Assembly (NCBI RefSeq): GCF_036669915.1
Contig: NC_089323.1
Coordinates: 11,576,828-11,640,827, forward strand
Source: Pocillopora verrucosa
Taxonomy: Eukaryota > Cnidaria > Anthozoa > Scleractinia > Pocilloporidae
Direction: 5' to 3'
DNA: 64,000 bases
This document shows positions 32,346-44,652 of this stretch, piece after piece. Numbering within the stretch: position 1 is the stretch's first letter; each line of letters starts with the position of its first letter. Made by a program: the position numbers and the translations under genes. The notes beneath the pieces were generated by a model. It did not search any database and was not told the DNA's origin. It saw only the letters and a program-made list of their open reading frames with translations.

Positions 32346-34440
32346 ATTAACTCGTTGTTGATGTATTATATTATATGACGTTTTATTTTTCGCTTTTTAC
32401 CCCAAAGGGTCCCGAAAGAATTTTGATGGTTCTCATTAAATGCTTTAAGCCATGCTAATTGAATAATTGGAACACTTACAGGATACCGCCTCAACGACTA
32501 ATGACCCATAACCATAATTTTAATAACTTAAATTTTATTCCTTAATTGATACTAAGCAATCTTCCCCCCCCCCCCCCCGCCAAATCCTTGATTATTTAGA
32601 AGCCAGGCGTTTAGAACTGAACAATGATATGCGCCACAACTGTTTTTAAGTACTATGATAAGGGGCAAAAGTAAAGAGATTTGCGGGATTGTTGTCATTT
32701 TACATTACAGCTGCAAGAGCTACTTTTACCAAGGAAAACTGCTCCTGAATGTGCAAATTTTTATAAGAGTAAATCTGATTTCTGTCATCTGGAGAATTCA
32801 AGTACTGTTATCAGCTTTGGGAGATTGATCTTGGAATATGATGTAGATAAATTTGAATATAATCTCTAAACTCAGGGCGAAGGATTTGGATCAACGCCTT
32901 TACTTTGTAACGAACAAACCCTTCCTACATTTCCATTCTTCACCGACTAGAATTACATAACTGTGAAAACACTGCGACAGATATGATTTCCCCTCTCTAC
33001 CATTCATCCAAAATTCAAGTATATTTTCCCCTTAGGCAAGGAAGTTCTTCGTAATAATTTCTTACGGACCATTTCAAGCAGGAGAAGAAACACGTGATGG
33101 CAGTTTTGTCAGTATTTCTCTTTTTCGTTTATCCTCATGTTTTACATTGACAACTTTGGCATGAGTTCAAGTTAAGTTATCAGAGAACCATTAGTGTAAA
33201 CAGCAAGTAATAGCGTCCTAATGTTCCTCTTAAGATTTAGAAAATACTCGTCTTAATTTTCCCTTTAATAGTAATGCGGTTTAGTTTGCGTGGTATAGTT
33301 ACTAAGTTATTTTCAAAAATGGCTGCGTTTGGAACCGGATTATAGGCATTTTCAGAAATGATGTTTGAAACGCAATGTCCCTCTTTGGAAAGTGAAAACG
33401 CTGTTAGTTATACATTTTTGTTTCTTCTAGAATGCTGGAAAAAATTGTTTGACTTCAGGAACATACTTCTCCTGTTTAGATAAGGGTAATTGGTACGTAA
33501 TAGAAAACATGAGCTAAATTACCTTTCAGTTCAGCCAATGAAGGAGATAAAATGCTTAGCTACTTAACTCCTATACCACCAACTGGTGCAAAAAGGTACA
33601 ATTAACAATCCAAAAAAATTGGTCTCTTCTCTGATTGCTTTTAGCGTCATTTCCTTTAATATTTTCCCAACGACAAATTATCTAGCTATGACTTATATAT
33701 ATATATATTTTTCCGACTATTGACATATTTGTTTTAACTATCAGCGGCAGAATCCTGCTTAAACCAAATTGCAAGACATAGGGTGACCTCACGTTTTCAA
33801 CATCAACTTGCGCTAAGTTTCCTTTAAACAACGTAAGAACGTAATTCAGTGCAAATGCAAAACGAAAACCAAATCATTCAAATTTGACATGTAGGCCAGT
33901 TGAAATCCATCACCTGATCACGCTTTCAATAAATGATGAAATGGGGTAAGTTTCTAAATATTCGTTATTGCTGCGTCCGAGGGGTCTTTTTTTTACAAGA
34001 TAATTTGGTTTTAATCAATTGAGTTGATAATTGGCAACCGTAAAAAATTTCTTAAGCTGACTTTTCGAGAATCAACCCGAAAGGCTAACGCTCCAAACCG
34101 GTCAGTTTTAGAAACTCTTTTCAGCGGCCACTTTAGTAAACTAACGTTTGGCCTAAGTATTACACTGCATATTCTTATTGGGAATATTTTCAGTAGAACC
34201 TCGAACTCCACTTAAAAGAATTAAGAAAGAGGTCTTTAGTAAATCTGTCGGCTGACAAATGGTTTTCTCTATAATTTTCTAATTACTATTTTAACGCAAA
34301 TAACAGAACTCTTTAGCTACAAGTTGCGTCTTTTGTGTTATGATGGTCATTTTATTACCAGTTTCGTGCAAGGTCAAAAACGACTTGCACATTAGGGTCT
34401 GGACATAATGAATCTTTGGCAACCAGTCAAAAAAAAAACA
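32346..34440. other. Sequence present in unit 2 only
   Basis: No counterpart in unit 1, where 11100-11290 takes its place. A run of 15 C lies at 32564-32578. No gene, RNA or transposon recognised. Confidence 0.4.
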
Positions 34441-36850
34441 GAATTTTGTATCGTTCTGAGTTCTCTGTAAAATTTTGTGACATTTTCACATCTTTGCACA
34501 ACCTTATTAAGACCTCCTTCGGCTACAATGAAAAAACGTCACTCCTAGCCGGTGAAATAATTTTGTATTAAGATTAAATATTTCTTCTGTATGAGAGCTC
34601 CACGTGTCTGGTGCGGAACATACGTACGTCAGGCTGGTTAAATTGAAGTAAGGGAAAAGTCTTACACTTTTTTAAGCTAAGAGGCAAATTAACATAAATG
34701 ATTTATCATTCTACCCTCCTATTCAGTTGTCCTTTTGAGTCGCTTTAAGGAAAAAATGTAGTAAAGTGATTATCGGAGTTATCAGATTTTTTAAAAAAAA
34801 TAGTCCTTTATTCTATTTGAACACAGAAAACTTTCTTATGATAAATATAGGTTTAAATGTCAGCTTAAATAAATTGATATATGTTTGAGAAGTAAATAAT
34901 TCCATTTGTGATCATTTTGATGTCAATCTAGATTTGATTATGCAGATATACTTTTAGGAATGTCTACAGATGTCAGCGAAATTTGGTGTTTTAAGTGTTA
35001 TCCTGCGGAGAAAACAAAATTTCGTCATTAATTTTATTTCAAATTAGCAGAATTAGGAAGACACACAGACTGACTCCTCTGAAATCATTAGGAATAAAGT
35101 TTTGTTTATATTAAAAATTGAAAAATTATGATCCTATGATTCAAAGAAATTTTATTGCACCGGAAAGCCCTACACATCTTTTTTTTTCAAAATACGTGAT
35201 GTTTTCGATTAGCTTAATTTCGATTGAAAGCGTTTTATTTGAATTATTCGTTTCCTTCCGAGAATATTAGACAATGGCAAAGTTACACAGCGATGAAAAC
35301 TTATCAATTTATTAATGGTATAACATTCTAAAAGATTACCGCTTGACGTCACACATGATTATATTTACATCCTTTCTGATGGCCTCCGTGACCTACAAGT
35401 GATCTTTACGATGTTATCTTTCCGTAATAGGAGTTGACTATCGCATTTGCGGCTATTACGGCTCAGGGAGTGGACATAAGAGGTCTAAAACAGAGACTGA
35501 ATTTTTAGTGAGATATTTCAAGAAACAGCCCGAGAACGACTAAAGGTACTCGACGAGAAATCTCAATCAAATTTCTTATTATGTATACTCGATGTTACAC
35601 GTTCCTGTTACTCAGGAAGATAACACCACAATATGTCGTTGCAACCAGTGTCTTTTGTAAGAAATGGAGATACAGTGTATGCTAGTATTTTTTCTTGGTT
35701 AATTTTGTCCTAAAAAGGTGGGAAATTTAGGTAGCTTTGGGCATTTTCAAGTTTATTTTTGCTGAATTGCCTTGCAGCTTTTTCATTATACACATTAGCA
35801 TAATGTTGCTCTATTTCTCAGCGAGATTACTCCATTCGATATCAAAATGCAATTTAGTGGCAAGAGAATTCCTTTGCTACACTCACATTTCTTAAGCTTC
35901 ATGGCAACATTTCTATATTTTATACTAGGTTTGGAGGGTGTTTTTAACAGTAGATAAGAGAATGCTCTCAGCAAACAAAGACGACCATAATTTTCTTTTC
36001 TTTCTTTTTTTGAACGTTGTAAAACAGGTAAAGAAAATGTTTTTAATTTAAAAAATTTAATTAAACGTTCAATGATGTTTTGTCACTCTTCTCGAACCGT
36101 GCTTGCATCCTCAAATAAAAACTGGCCATGAACACAGACATTTTTCCCACGCCACGTCTTTGTGTCAAGTGAAACAAATAAATAGACCCCGATTTTAAAT
36201 TCATCCCTTTTGAATTGTAGGAAAATGCTGTAAGTAGAAGGTGCGTGTAAATTGTCATTGGTAATAGTATGAATTGCCTTTGATGAACATAAAGCTGTGT
36301 CAAAAGGTTTGTGTAATATGCGCAAGCAGTAAAAATAACCCACGAATTGTTATTTCATTTTAACAGTTGCGTCTTTGCGAGCGCTCATGGAAACGTACTG
36401 TTTACTTTATTGTGTCCATTGTTTGATCGCCATAGGATATCTGGCTACTCAAATGTGAAAGTTTGGCTAAAAAATTAAGTGCGAATCGTAATAACACCTA
36501 AGGAAAGATTTCCAAAGCCCAAGTATCCTTAAGCGGCACCACCTATAAAGAGCGTACTGAGATGAGCTCTGATACTCAGTATTAGGATTATCGTCAAGGT
36601 TTATGTTACAAAATATGAAAAATAACTCATCAGGGTCATTAAAAATGAGGGAGCGAATGTTTATCTGTTGAGCAATAAGTAATACCTTAGCAACAATAGT
36701 GCCTGCCAAGTATGTATTTTTTTTCTTTTTTTTCCGAAGTTGTTTAGTTTTGCATTTATTTTTTAATTCATTTATGTACAATAGTTTAAAGTCTCCGGTC
36801 TTGGATTCACTGTATGTTATCAATATTATCATTATTGTTATCGTTATTTT
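34441..36850. repeat. Noncoding part of block D, unit 2 copy
   Basis: Matches 11290-13790 collinearly with small indels. Nothing coding is conserved between the copies. Confidence 0.65.
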
Positions 36851-38839
36851 TTGTTATTACCAATATAACGACAAAATTTAAAACGTACTCATGCCAGGCT
36901 TACAAATACAAGTTACAAATTTAACCTCACGACCTCTGGGGTACTAGTTATACGAGAGTAAATATGGAGTTATGGTTTAAGTTTCAAAATTGAAAAATTA
37001 GCATTTTAGAATTAAGGGAGAAGAAATTATTTTTACAAAGCGGTAAATGGTAAGCAGAAAGCTTTTGATCGCATCTGTCACCCCTTTATCGGCCTCAATC
37101 GCTTCCGATTTGAAATTTATACCATCTAGATTTCCTGATGTTTCGATTTTTGCTTTACTTTATCCAGTCTTCTCCTTTCTTGCGATGGAATATTTTGCTC
37201 ATGTATTATTAGGATGTTATCTCTCCTTTTTTTTCGAAGTTGTTTAGTGATGTGTTTCTAGCAGCCAAATAGAAGATTTGGTGTCGACTTGTTTTCCTAT
37301 GAAATTGAAAATTGTTAGGCATCAATGTCGCCCGTTGCTAATTTTAAATATATTCTTTAAATATACATTTCTTATTTCAAGAAAAAAATTAAAAGATGAA
37401 TTTGAAGAGAGAGTGTAAATAATATATTGTTTTCCTTCATAAAATATGCGTGTTAGATTGATTTCGAGAACAGCACCCAAATTTGAATAACGATTTAGGA
37501 TCGTGCGGCATTGGACTTGTTGCAGAAAATAATAACAACATGTTTACCTTACCTTGCTGAGTTTGTTAGCTAAAATACCCAAAGCCTAATCATCAATTTT
37601 CGAGATTGGAAAGTTTATTCGTCATATTCTCCCTTTTCAAGGTCTACCGCATAGATCAGTTTTTAATTTTATGGTAGAGAAGTTTCAACTTTTTTCCAAA
37701 ATGTAAATCAAATTTCTATCGTGTTACTGAAAATGTCATTTTAGCTTTAAACACCAGAACGTTTTGCGTTCTTTACAATTTGTTAATGAAGTGAAATAAA
37801 GATTCGTTAGTTTATCATATTCAGAAACTGGTCGCAATATTATTCATAACACGATCGAAAGACATCCCTTGATCTTAGGCAATTTGGAAATTTAATCCGT
37901 TCGGACCCCCTCTGATGTCAAGTTTTTTTTAGATAATATCAACAAGGTTCATGCACCTGCCGGAATTACTAACAGGACTTTTTGATATGGTTGTCATTTT
38001 TATTTACATATATTACAACTCGTAATGCTTGAGAGTTGTTATTCTAGATTTTAATTACCGGTAGGATCTGTAATTTCGCTAGTCTCTCGCATCTGACGGC
38101 CACAGTTCAAATGGACTCCATACTTTAAGGTGAGAATATTGCACATTGTTTTTTCTCCAATTCTTAAACCAAAGACAAGAGTTGTATTTGCTTATAAACT
38201 GGCTCAACAGTTTGATAGATATTCCATCAGTGCTTTGGGTTTCTAGTCAGACGGAAGTTTTTTTCTTAGTTTTTCGTTGATTTCGCCTGACTTGTTCAGT
38301 TGTAATGGAAATATAATCATATCCCTTGAAAGGCATATCGCAATCCAATAGAAAGCCACAATGGAAGCTAACGTGTGTCCAAAAAGGTTATTGCGTGCTG
38401 GTCTGGAAAAAGCCGTAATACCCGCAGTCGGCCGCACGGCTCTCTTGCGTTTTCTGTGGCGAGTAGAGATTTTAAAGTTAAACTTAAAGTAACATACAAA
38501 TAAAGGAATATGCTGTGTGTTTCGATTAATTGTGAGTTTCTTGTTCTGTTATAGAAGAGTTTTTATTAAATTTCCAGCACACCCTCTACTTATGTATATA
38601 ATCCTGTCTTGTGTTTAAAGATAATATATTTGCTGCTATATTGCAAATACCTATCGACCTAGGGGAGGGGGGAGGGGGGAGAGGGCGAAGGGTATTTGGC
38701 GCGAGGTCATGGTGTATGGTCTCACTTCTCCATGCGAATAAGATTTTAATGTGTGATCGCCACTGACTCTGCTGATTACTTCTACTCATTATGCCGAAAA
38801 ACCTAAGTCCCGGACACCGAAGACCTTCCTTTTAGCCGA
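36851..38839. other. Sequence present in unit 2 only, with a G-rich tract
   Basis: No match to unit 1. A polypurine G-rich run at 38662-38692 (AGGGGAGGGGGGAGGGGG type) could form a G-quadruplex. No gene recognised. Confidence 0.4.
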
Positions 38840-39000
38840 AGATCATTCTATGAACTGGCCTTACGCAGATGATCTCAGTACCCAAACAAGGAAACTAATA
38901 CCCTGTTCACAATAGCAAAACATGTTAATTCAAACAGGTTCTCGCTGAAAGTAAATCAGAAAAAGACAACTGAAAAGCTGAACTTTCCATGCATAGGATA
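38840..39000 (+). pseudogene. Possible non-LTR retrotransposon reverse transcriptase scrap
   Basis: The plus strand reads WPYADDLST and, after a frame change, VNSNRFSLKVNQKKT. The order of YADD followed by N-x-F-SL-x-VN-x-KKT resembles LINE reverse transcriptases. Very short and frameshifted. The thumb-like LILSHLEYGVP about 600 bp downstream (39580 region, shared with 14630) may belong to it. Confidence 0.3.
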
Positions 39001-40022
39001 CAAGTGATTACTAACTTGTATTTTCTTCTTATTTGTGATATTTGAACCAAATATCTATGAATCTTTACAATGAGGTTAATCATGGCTGAAACTTATAGAA
39101 AATTCACCTCTGCTTCTTTTACAGGCGTGTGGTCATGATACGCCCTGGAATTCAACCCCGTTCGTAACATTCCTATACTTGTGTGCTAACTGTTGTCGAA
39201 TATTGCTTAACTGAATTGGAATCATTTGGGAATCATACAAACAGGTTTGTAAAGCATATTTTTAAACAAATAGATAGTGTCTTCTCTGATCGGACCTTGA
39301 GAAAGTGTCCCATAACTTTAGTGTCAATTTGAGACCTCATGGAATGCAAAAAGAGTTAGTTTCCAAATTGCGTTCCGAAAAACATTTCCTGCTCTGAATA
39401 GAACGATGATCTATTATAGGTACAATATCCCTCGCCACCCCTCCACGTATTTTATCAGGTTCCCTCTACGTGTTTGCTGATGCATGTTTATATTCATTTG
39501 TGGATGGGCAATTTTAGAGGGAACTTCCTTGTAAAGAACACAACACAGCAACCTCGCCATCGCTCCAACTAATCCTTTCCCATTTAGAGTATGGAGTGCC
39601 CTAAGCCTTACGCCACGCATCTCCCTACTTGTTACTAACATCCTATCAAAACGTTAAGTATGTTAAGAAAAGTTAGAATGTGCTTGCTTCTTTGCCTTTA
39701 TTACACCTTATCTCGCCCCGATAAGAAGTATAAAAGGATAGACTAGTATTGGAAGTTTAAGTTTCCAAAGGGAAAAACCTGTAATTCGAAATGGGAGAGA
39801 GGGAGGGTGGGAGATTTTCTAGATTCGCACTGGTCATATCAAAGAAAAAATGTCAATGCTCCTGGTCACCTCAAACCATTTAGACAAAGTTATCGCCATC
39901 TAGATGTTTAAAGGGTCAGTGAAGACCCCTTTGAGGTCTCTTTAAGGTATCGAAGATCTGGTTTCTTTTCATGTTTCCTGAAAAGGCTATTGGCGTCAAC
40001 TTGTTTCCCTCCCAACAGATGC
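39001..40022. repeat. Block D segment upstream of the LGR gene, unit 2
   Basis: Matches 14085-15062. It is the presumed promoter region of the LGR gene. No defined promoter motif could be called. Confidence 0.4.
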
Positions 40023-43000
40023 ATGGTGAAGCAAATCTTCGCACTTCTGTTTGTGGCCATCTTTTTGTCCCCTTCTTTCACAACATCTGTCACAGAGACG
40101 TGTGTCACGCCAATCTGTCGTTGTTCATCTTATTCAAGTTATAACGTGACGGTCATTTGCTATACAGACGACGTAAAGTACGACTTAAACCGTTCCATAA
40201 AGAAGCCGGAGGAAATCGTCGCTCTGTACGTAAATAGCTATGACTCATTATTTTACATTCTTTCTTCTTCTTCTCTATCCTTCTTCTATGTTATAGCTTG
40301 AAATCGCCTTTGAAAATGTTCCTAAGTACGTCAGTGAAGAACTTGGTGTCCCCACTGAATTGAAGAGGAAAGATGCGAGATATTTTTATGTCAGCGATCA
40401 TTGCTAATGCTGAAAAAACTAAAAACTTTCACTCTCCTGCAGCATGAAAAATGCTGAAAGACTTTCACTCTCCTGCAGCATTATCGAGTTAAATTTGCTC
40501 AATTCTTCAGTTGGGCACTTTGCAACAAGAACGACTTAATTGTTCTGTGCTGGGTTACCTGAAGCCCAATTAAAACTAGTCTCTGTTTGGTGGAAACAAA
40601 AAGCAAACTTGATACTGGTACACGGACATTCGTCGTCCAAGAACAATGGCGGTACTCACTGAAATATAGAACCAAAAATAATAATAGAAAAATGCCTAAT
40701 GACGACATAGTTATTAGGCTCAAGTAGAAGTGAGGTTTATTCGAGTTTCCTAACAAACTATATCACTTTGACCAAAGGTTATTCTTTTTTAGTACTGTCG
40801 TAGATGATAACGCTACCAATATACCAGAAGGCACATTTGCCAAGTTCATCAATTTGAAATACCTGTAAGTATCTTAGTAACTTGTGATCAAATATAACTT
40901 TTTGGTTTATTCGTTTTGTTCTCCCTTGCCTTCAAGCTAATTTTTATGTTCAAAGAATACTCGTTTTCACTTAAAGTTTGTTAAATCAACGTATCTGAGG
41001 AGCACAGCAACATGGTCTAACAATATAAGACATGGTTTGATGCTACCCTGGTTTAAGGATTTAATTTATGTAACCGAGAAGTTACAATTCATAGAACCAA
41101 CCTTTCGACACTCCTGTCTAATGCCCTCATCAGGTGATCTAATCGCTGCAACAACGAAGAGGACCTTTTATATGCTCACTAATTGGTAGCGTCGATTAGT
41201 GGTGAAAATTGATAAATCACTACTAATCGACATTACCAATAGCGCCGTTATTTGGAAGCCTGTCCGCGCTCCTTTAAATCGCGATGATGGCGGCTTACTA
41301 CCTGATGCCTATTTGAACTCGTCCGAAAAAAGGGCAACTAATTAGTGAGAATATAAAAGGACCTCTTCTTGCAGCGATTAGATCACCCCTGAAGAAGGCA
41401 CTAGACATAAGTGTCGAAACGTTGGGTCTATGAATTGTAAGTTCTCGATTACATTCATTAAATCTTTCACCAAAGTAGGATCAAACCATGTCTGATTGTC
41501 TGCCTGGTTGCCTTGTGAACTTTAATATGGTGAAAGATTGCCCATCGTGAAGCTCGATTGGGTTCAACAGTTTCGTTACCATTGATATTGACACCTGTCA
41601 TATATATACATTACCAAGTTAAAAACTTAGCTCGAAGTTGTTTCGTGAAGTTGTTCACCTCTAAGTAAGCTTTTTTCGCTAAAAAAGATAGCCTTGGTAT
41701 ATACCTTTGGATATAATTTCGAATTTTGTTCGAAAAACGACAACAACAGCAACAACGACCATGGTGAACCTATTAGGTACATACATTATATCTATTTAAC
41801 CGACATAATATGTTTTTACCGATTATTCATCGAAGTGGATATCTACTAAGCTGTCAAGCAGCAAGGTCAATATCCACAATTTTCACTTACATCAAGACTA
41901 TTGAATAATTGTTGTAGTATATACCACAAACGTAGAAACCATAGAATCAATGTAGTTTTTTTCAATATACCGAAAAATGATCGCAAATTAAACCCTTGAC
42001 GCGTGATTCGTCTCTTCGACTGCTCGAAGAAGAAGTTTGCTTGCTAATCACCTCCGAATTAACCCATGCGCAAAAAGCACATCTCAAAGATGTGGTATAT
42101 GTATTAACGATCAATATTTACATGGGATGCCGTGTGAACTGTAATGCAACCTCGCGATTAATTACCAATTTGCTTTTCTCAAAGGGAACTCAAATTCAAA
42201 AACTTGAAAACCTGGAATGGGAATATTTCCCGCGAGCTACCTTCTCTCGAAGCAATTTTATTGGTGACTGAGAATACCTTTGTTCCTCCTTCACACGTTC
42301 TCAAAGCGTCAAGCCTTCAGCGCATCTCTGGTGTTACTTGGAGCAGTGCTTGCAACAACAAGACACTTATAAAGAACCAAACTCACTCAAACGTGACGCT
42401 TTTCAAGAAAGGGGTGTATGACATTTACCCAAAGTCACGCTGTCGGGGTTCACGCTACCTTGTCGAATTAATATCTCGCTTATTTGCTAAGTATGGATTT
42501 GTAATTGCTTTCGATGAAAAATGCTTCACCTCTGAAGTGACAGTCATCCCAATGCATCGATGCTGGGACAGTGCCAATGAAGCTCTATATATTGAATACC
42601 TGTTAACTCCATTAATAATAATCTTCAACTTGACAGTGTTTTTTACAATGGCTACCACAAAAACACTCAGAAAACTACCTTGTATGTTATTAGTTGCAAA
42701 TTTGGCCCTGAGTGATTTTTTCCTAGGAGTGTACACCCTTGCTATCACGTCATCACGTCACGCTATGACTTATCAAGCCTTCGTTGGCGTGATGAGCTCT
42801 TTGTGTCCAGCTATTGGTTTTGTGTGGGTTGTCGGGCAATTTGTAGCAGCTCTTTCTTCATTGCTGTTGACTACTGAACGATACATAGCGATTATCTTCT
42901 CCATGAGACCAAGTATCTCTGTCACAGCAATAGCATGCCTCTATTGCATGGCTGCCTCGTGGGCAATAGCTGTATTTATGGCATCCCTTCCATTCTTCGG

Positions 43001-43532
43001 TGTGGGAACATACACTACGACTACCTTCTGCCTTCCGATCCAGCCTGCGAAGGGAATCCCTCATTCGTTTGCGTACAGCGCCAGTATCGTCGCAATTGGA
43101 ATTTTGTTGTACATCATCACTATTCCCATGTATCTCCATATTTTTGTCCATGTGAGGAACTCAGGAAATCAAATGGGTATAAAGCGAGATGGAAAACTGG
43201 CCAAAAAGATTTCAATCTTGGTCACAAGCAATTTGATGTTTTTTCTTGTTCCTGTGTTTATAGGAGTATTATGGTTGATGACTCAAACTTTCAGTAAAGT
43301 TTCTTTAACGACCAGAGAAATTTTGGTGGGTTCATTAACAACTGTTTGTTTTAGCATCAACTCCTTTTTAAATCCTCTTCTTTATGCATTTAGAGACAGA
43401 AGGTTTCGAGCGACATTAAAGCGTAGATTACACCGTCTTATTCATCCAAACACCACTTTTGTGCAACAAGTCAGCTATAGATCAGCGGCCGATACAAGAT
43501 CTAATGCCGGGAACACTATAAAACTTAAATAG
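40023..43532 (+). CDS. Leucine-rich-repeat-containing GPCR (LGR), three exons, 540 aa
   Basis: Exons 40023-40225, 40793-40864 and 42185-43532 join in phase 2 at both introns (GTACGT and GTAAGT donors, CTTTTTTAG and TTTTCTCAAAG acceptors), giving 540 residues. Order: signal peptide 1-20; Cys-rich LRR N-cap (CVTPICRC); one LRR in a 72-nt exon (VVDDNATNIPEGTFAKFINL); about two LRR-like repeats at the start of exon 3; a Cys-containing hinge to about 219; then 7TM. Within 7TM: NLALSD 264-269, Cys299, ERY 323-325, SLPFFGVGTY about 359-368 with Cys374 in ECL2, and NPLLY 488-492. ERY and the LPxxGVGxY...CLP ECL2 signature are typical of glycoprotein-hormone-type and related LGRs. Only about three LRRs is far fewer than usual for the family. 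Further LRR exons in the 41-42 kb intron were looked for and not found. Ligand unknown. Confidence 0.8.
41070..41457. repeat. Foldback (long-TIR) MITE in LGR intron 2, unit 2 copy
   Basis: Inverted arms of about 115 bp. The left starts with GAGAAGTTACAATTCATAGA; the right ends with GTCTATGAATTGTAAGTTCT. A nested inner inverted repeat is present. More complete than the paralogue at 16110-16478. Nonautonomous. Confidence 0.7.
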
Positions 43533-43535
43533 AAA

Positions 43536-43541
43536 AATAAA
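43536..43541 (+). promoter_or_regulatory. Polyadenylation signal of the LGR gene
   Basis: AATAAA beginning four bases after the stop codon. Unusually close, so a more distal signal (for example around 43640) may be used instead. Confidence 0.35.
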
Positions 43542-44652
43542 TCCACGCAGATGATCGTGTTGATATTAAAGTGTAGACGTAACCTTTTTTTTTGTCGTAA
43601 AGGCGAAGACACATCTTCTTTGCCAACTCTTAGTCGATAATAAATCAAGTTTTAAACTTACCCGTTAAGCAGCGTTATATTTTATGTAGAAAATAAGAAC
43701 TTTTCCCCATCTTTTTCTCTTTGTCTTTGCGAAGGGCATATGCGCAAAATGTCAACTCTTCATAAATCGCCGAGCATTGCTGTCAGAATCTCCATTTGCT
43801 TCTCACGGATAACGCTGTTTAACATTTTCTTCAGAAGCTAAAATCTGCATCAGTGTATAAGTTATGAGATTTCTTTTTTTCATTATCTTTAACTTTGTGC
43901 AATAATTACTTGCACAAAGTAATCACTTGCACAAAGTAATTACTTGCACAAAGTAATTACTTGCACAAAGTAACTACTTGCACAAAGTAACTACCATCAA
44001 GCTTTGTTGATTCGCTGCCTGGATATGATGGCAGCCATACCAAATCGCTAAATCACACCTGCTGGGCTCAGTTTTACTTTATCTCTAATCCCAGTGGAAG
44101 CCTTACCACGTATGTATTAATTGTTGAAACATGCCCTCAAGACAGCTGGTTGAGTTTTTTCCTGTTCAGTTTCGATGGGGCGTTTTTTTTTTGATATCGC
44201 ACCTGCTCAGCAAGACATTTACCGACACAAAACTTAGGCACAGCAAGAATGAGAATTGAGGAAAGTTAATTTAATTGTTCGAACACATTATGTAGATTGT
44301 TGGTGTCAACGGTCATGACATTGTTTATTAGATTAAGAAGGAAAATAGTTAAGAAAACTCAAATTACAATTTGCTTCCTGACATGAGAGTATAAACAGAC
44401 TTGATGCTATGAACTTTGAATTTCAGTTTCAAGATATGTGCTTTTTGAGTGACGTTTGAGGTCCTTACGGCATGACGAATTGCACTCACGTGCCATTATG
44501 ATAATGCGATATTAGACTACCTATTTTCCGCTTTATTAAACGGGAAAATAATTAAAATCAACTTTTTGGCTGAAATTGCACGTTGAAGTTGATACCCATT
44601 GAGATATTTTAGGAAACATTGTGAGGTATCCGCAGCTTACATATTGTACTAA
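43542..44652. other. Intergenic region with a 17-bp tandem array
   Basis: No gene seen apart from the array at 43904-43988. Present only in unit 2. Confidence 0.4.
43904..43988. repeat. Five tandem 17-bp repeats
   Basis: Five units of AATTACTTGCACAAAGT, each exactly 17 bp, with T/C changes at one or two positions. Just before the array, ACTTTGTGCAA (43892-43902) is an inverted copy of part of the unit, so a hairpin can form at its left edge. Contiguous with no spacers, so not CRISPR-like. Confidence 0.9.

Noticed and set aside
34011..34215. Overlapping 63-66-codon frames on both strands
   Set aside because: No conserved copy, no motif and no splice context. Chance frames in AT-rich sequence.
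42204..42206. Codon 42204 as the LGR start
   Set aside because: It is TTG, internal to exon 3. A signal-peptide exon, an LRR exon and an in-phase acceptor upstream give a better model.
41996..42271. 91-codon plus-strand frame before the LGR 7TM exon
   Set aside because: A different frame from the receptor, crossing the exon 3 acceptor. No LRR pattern; treated as intron sequence.
43904..43988. Regular short repeats that might suggest a CRISPR array
   Set aside because: The units are contiguous with no spacers and the genome is eukaryotic. It is a minisatellite.
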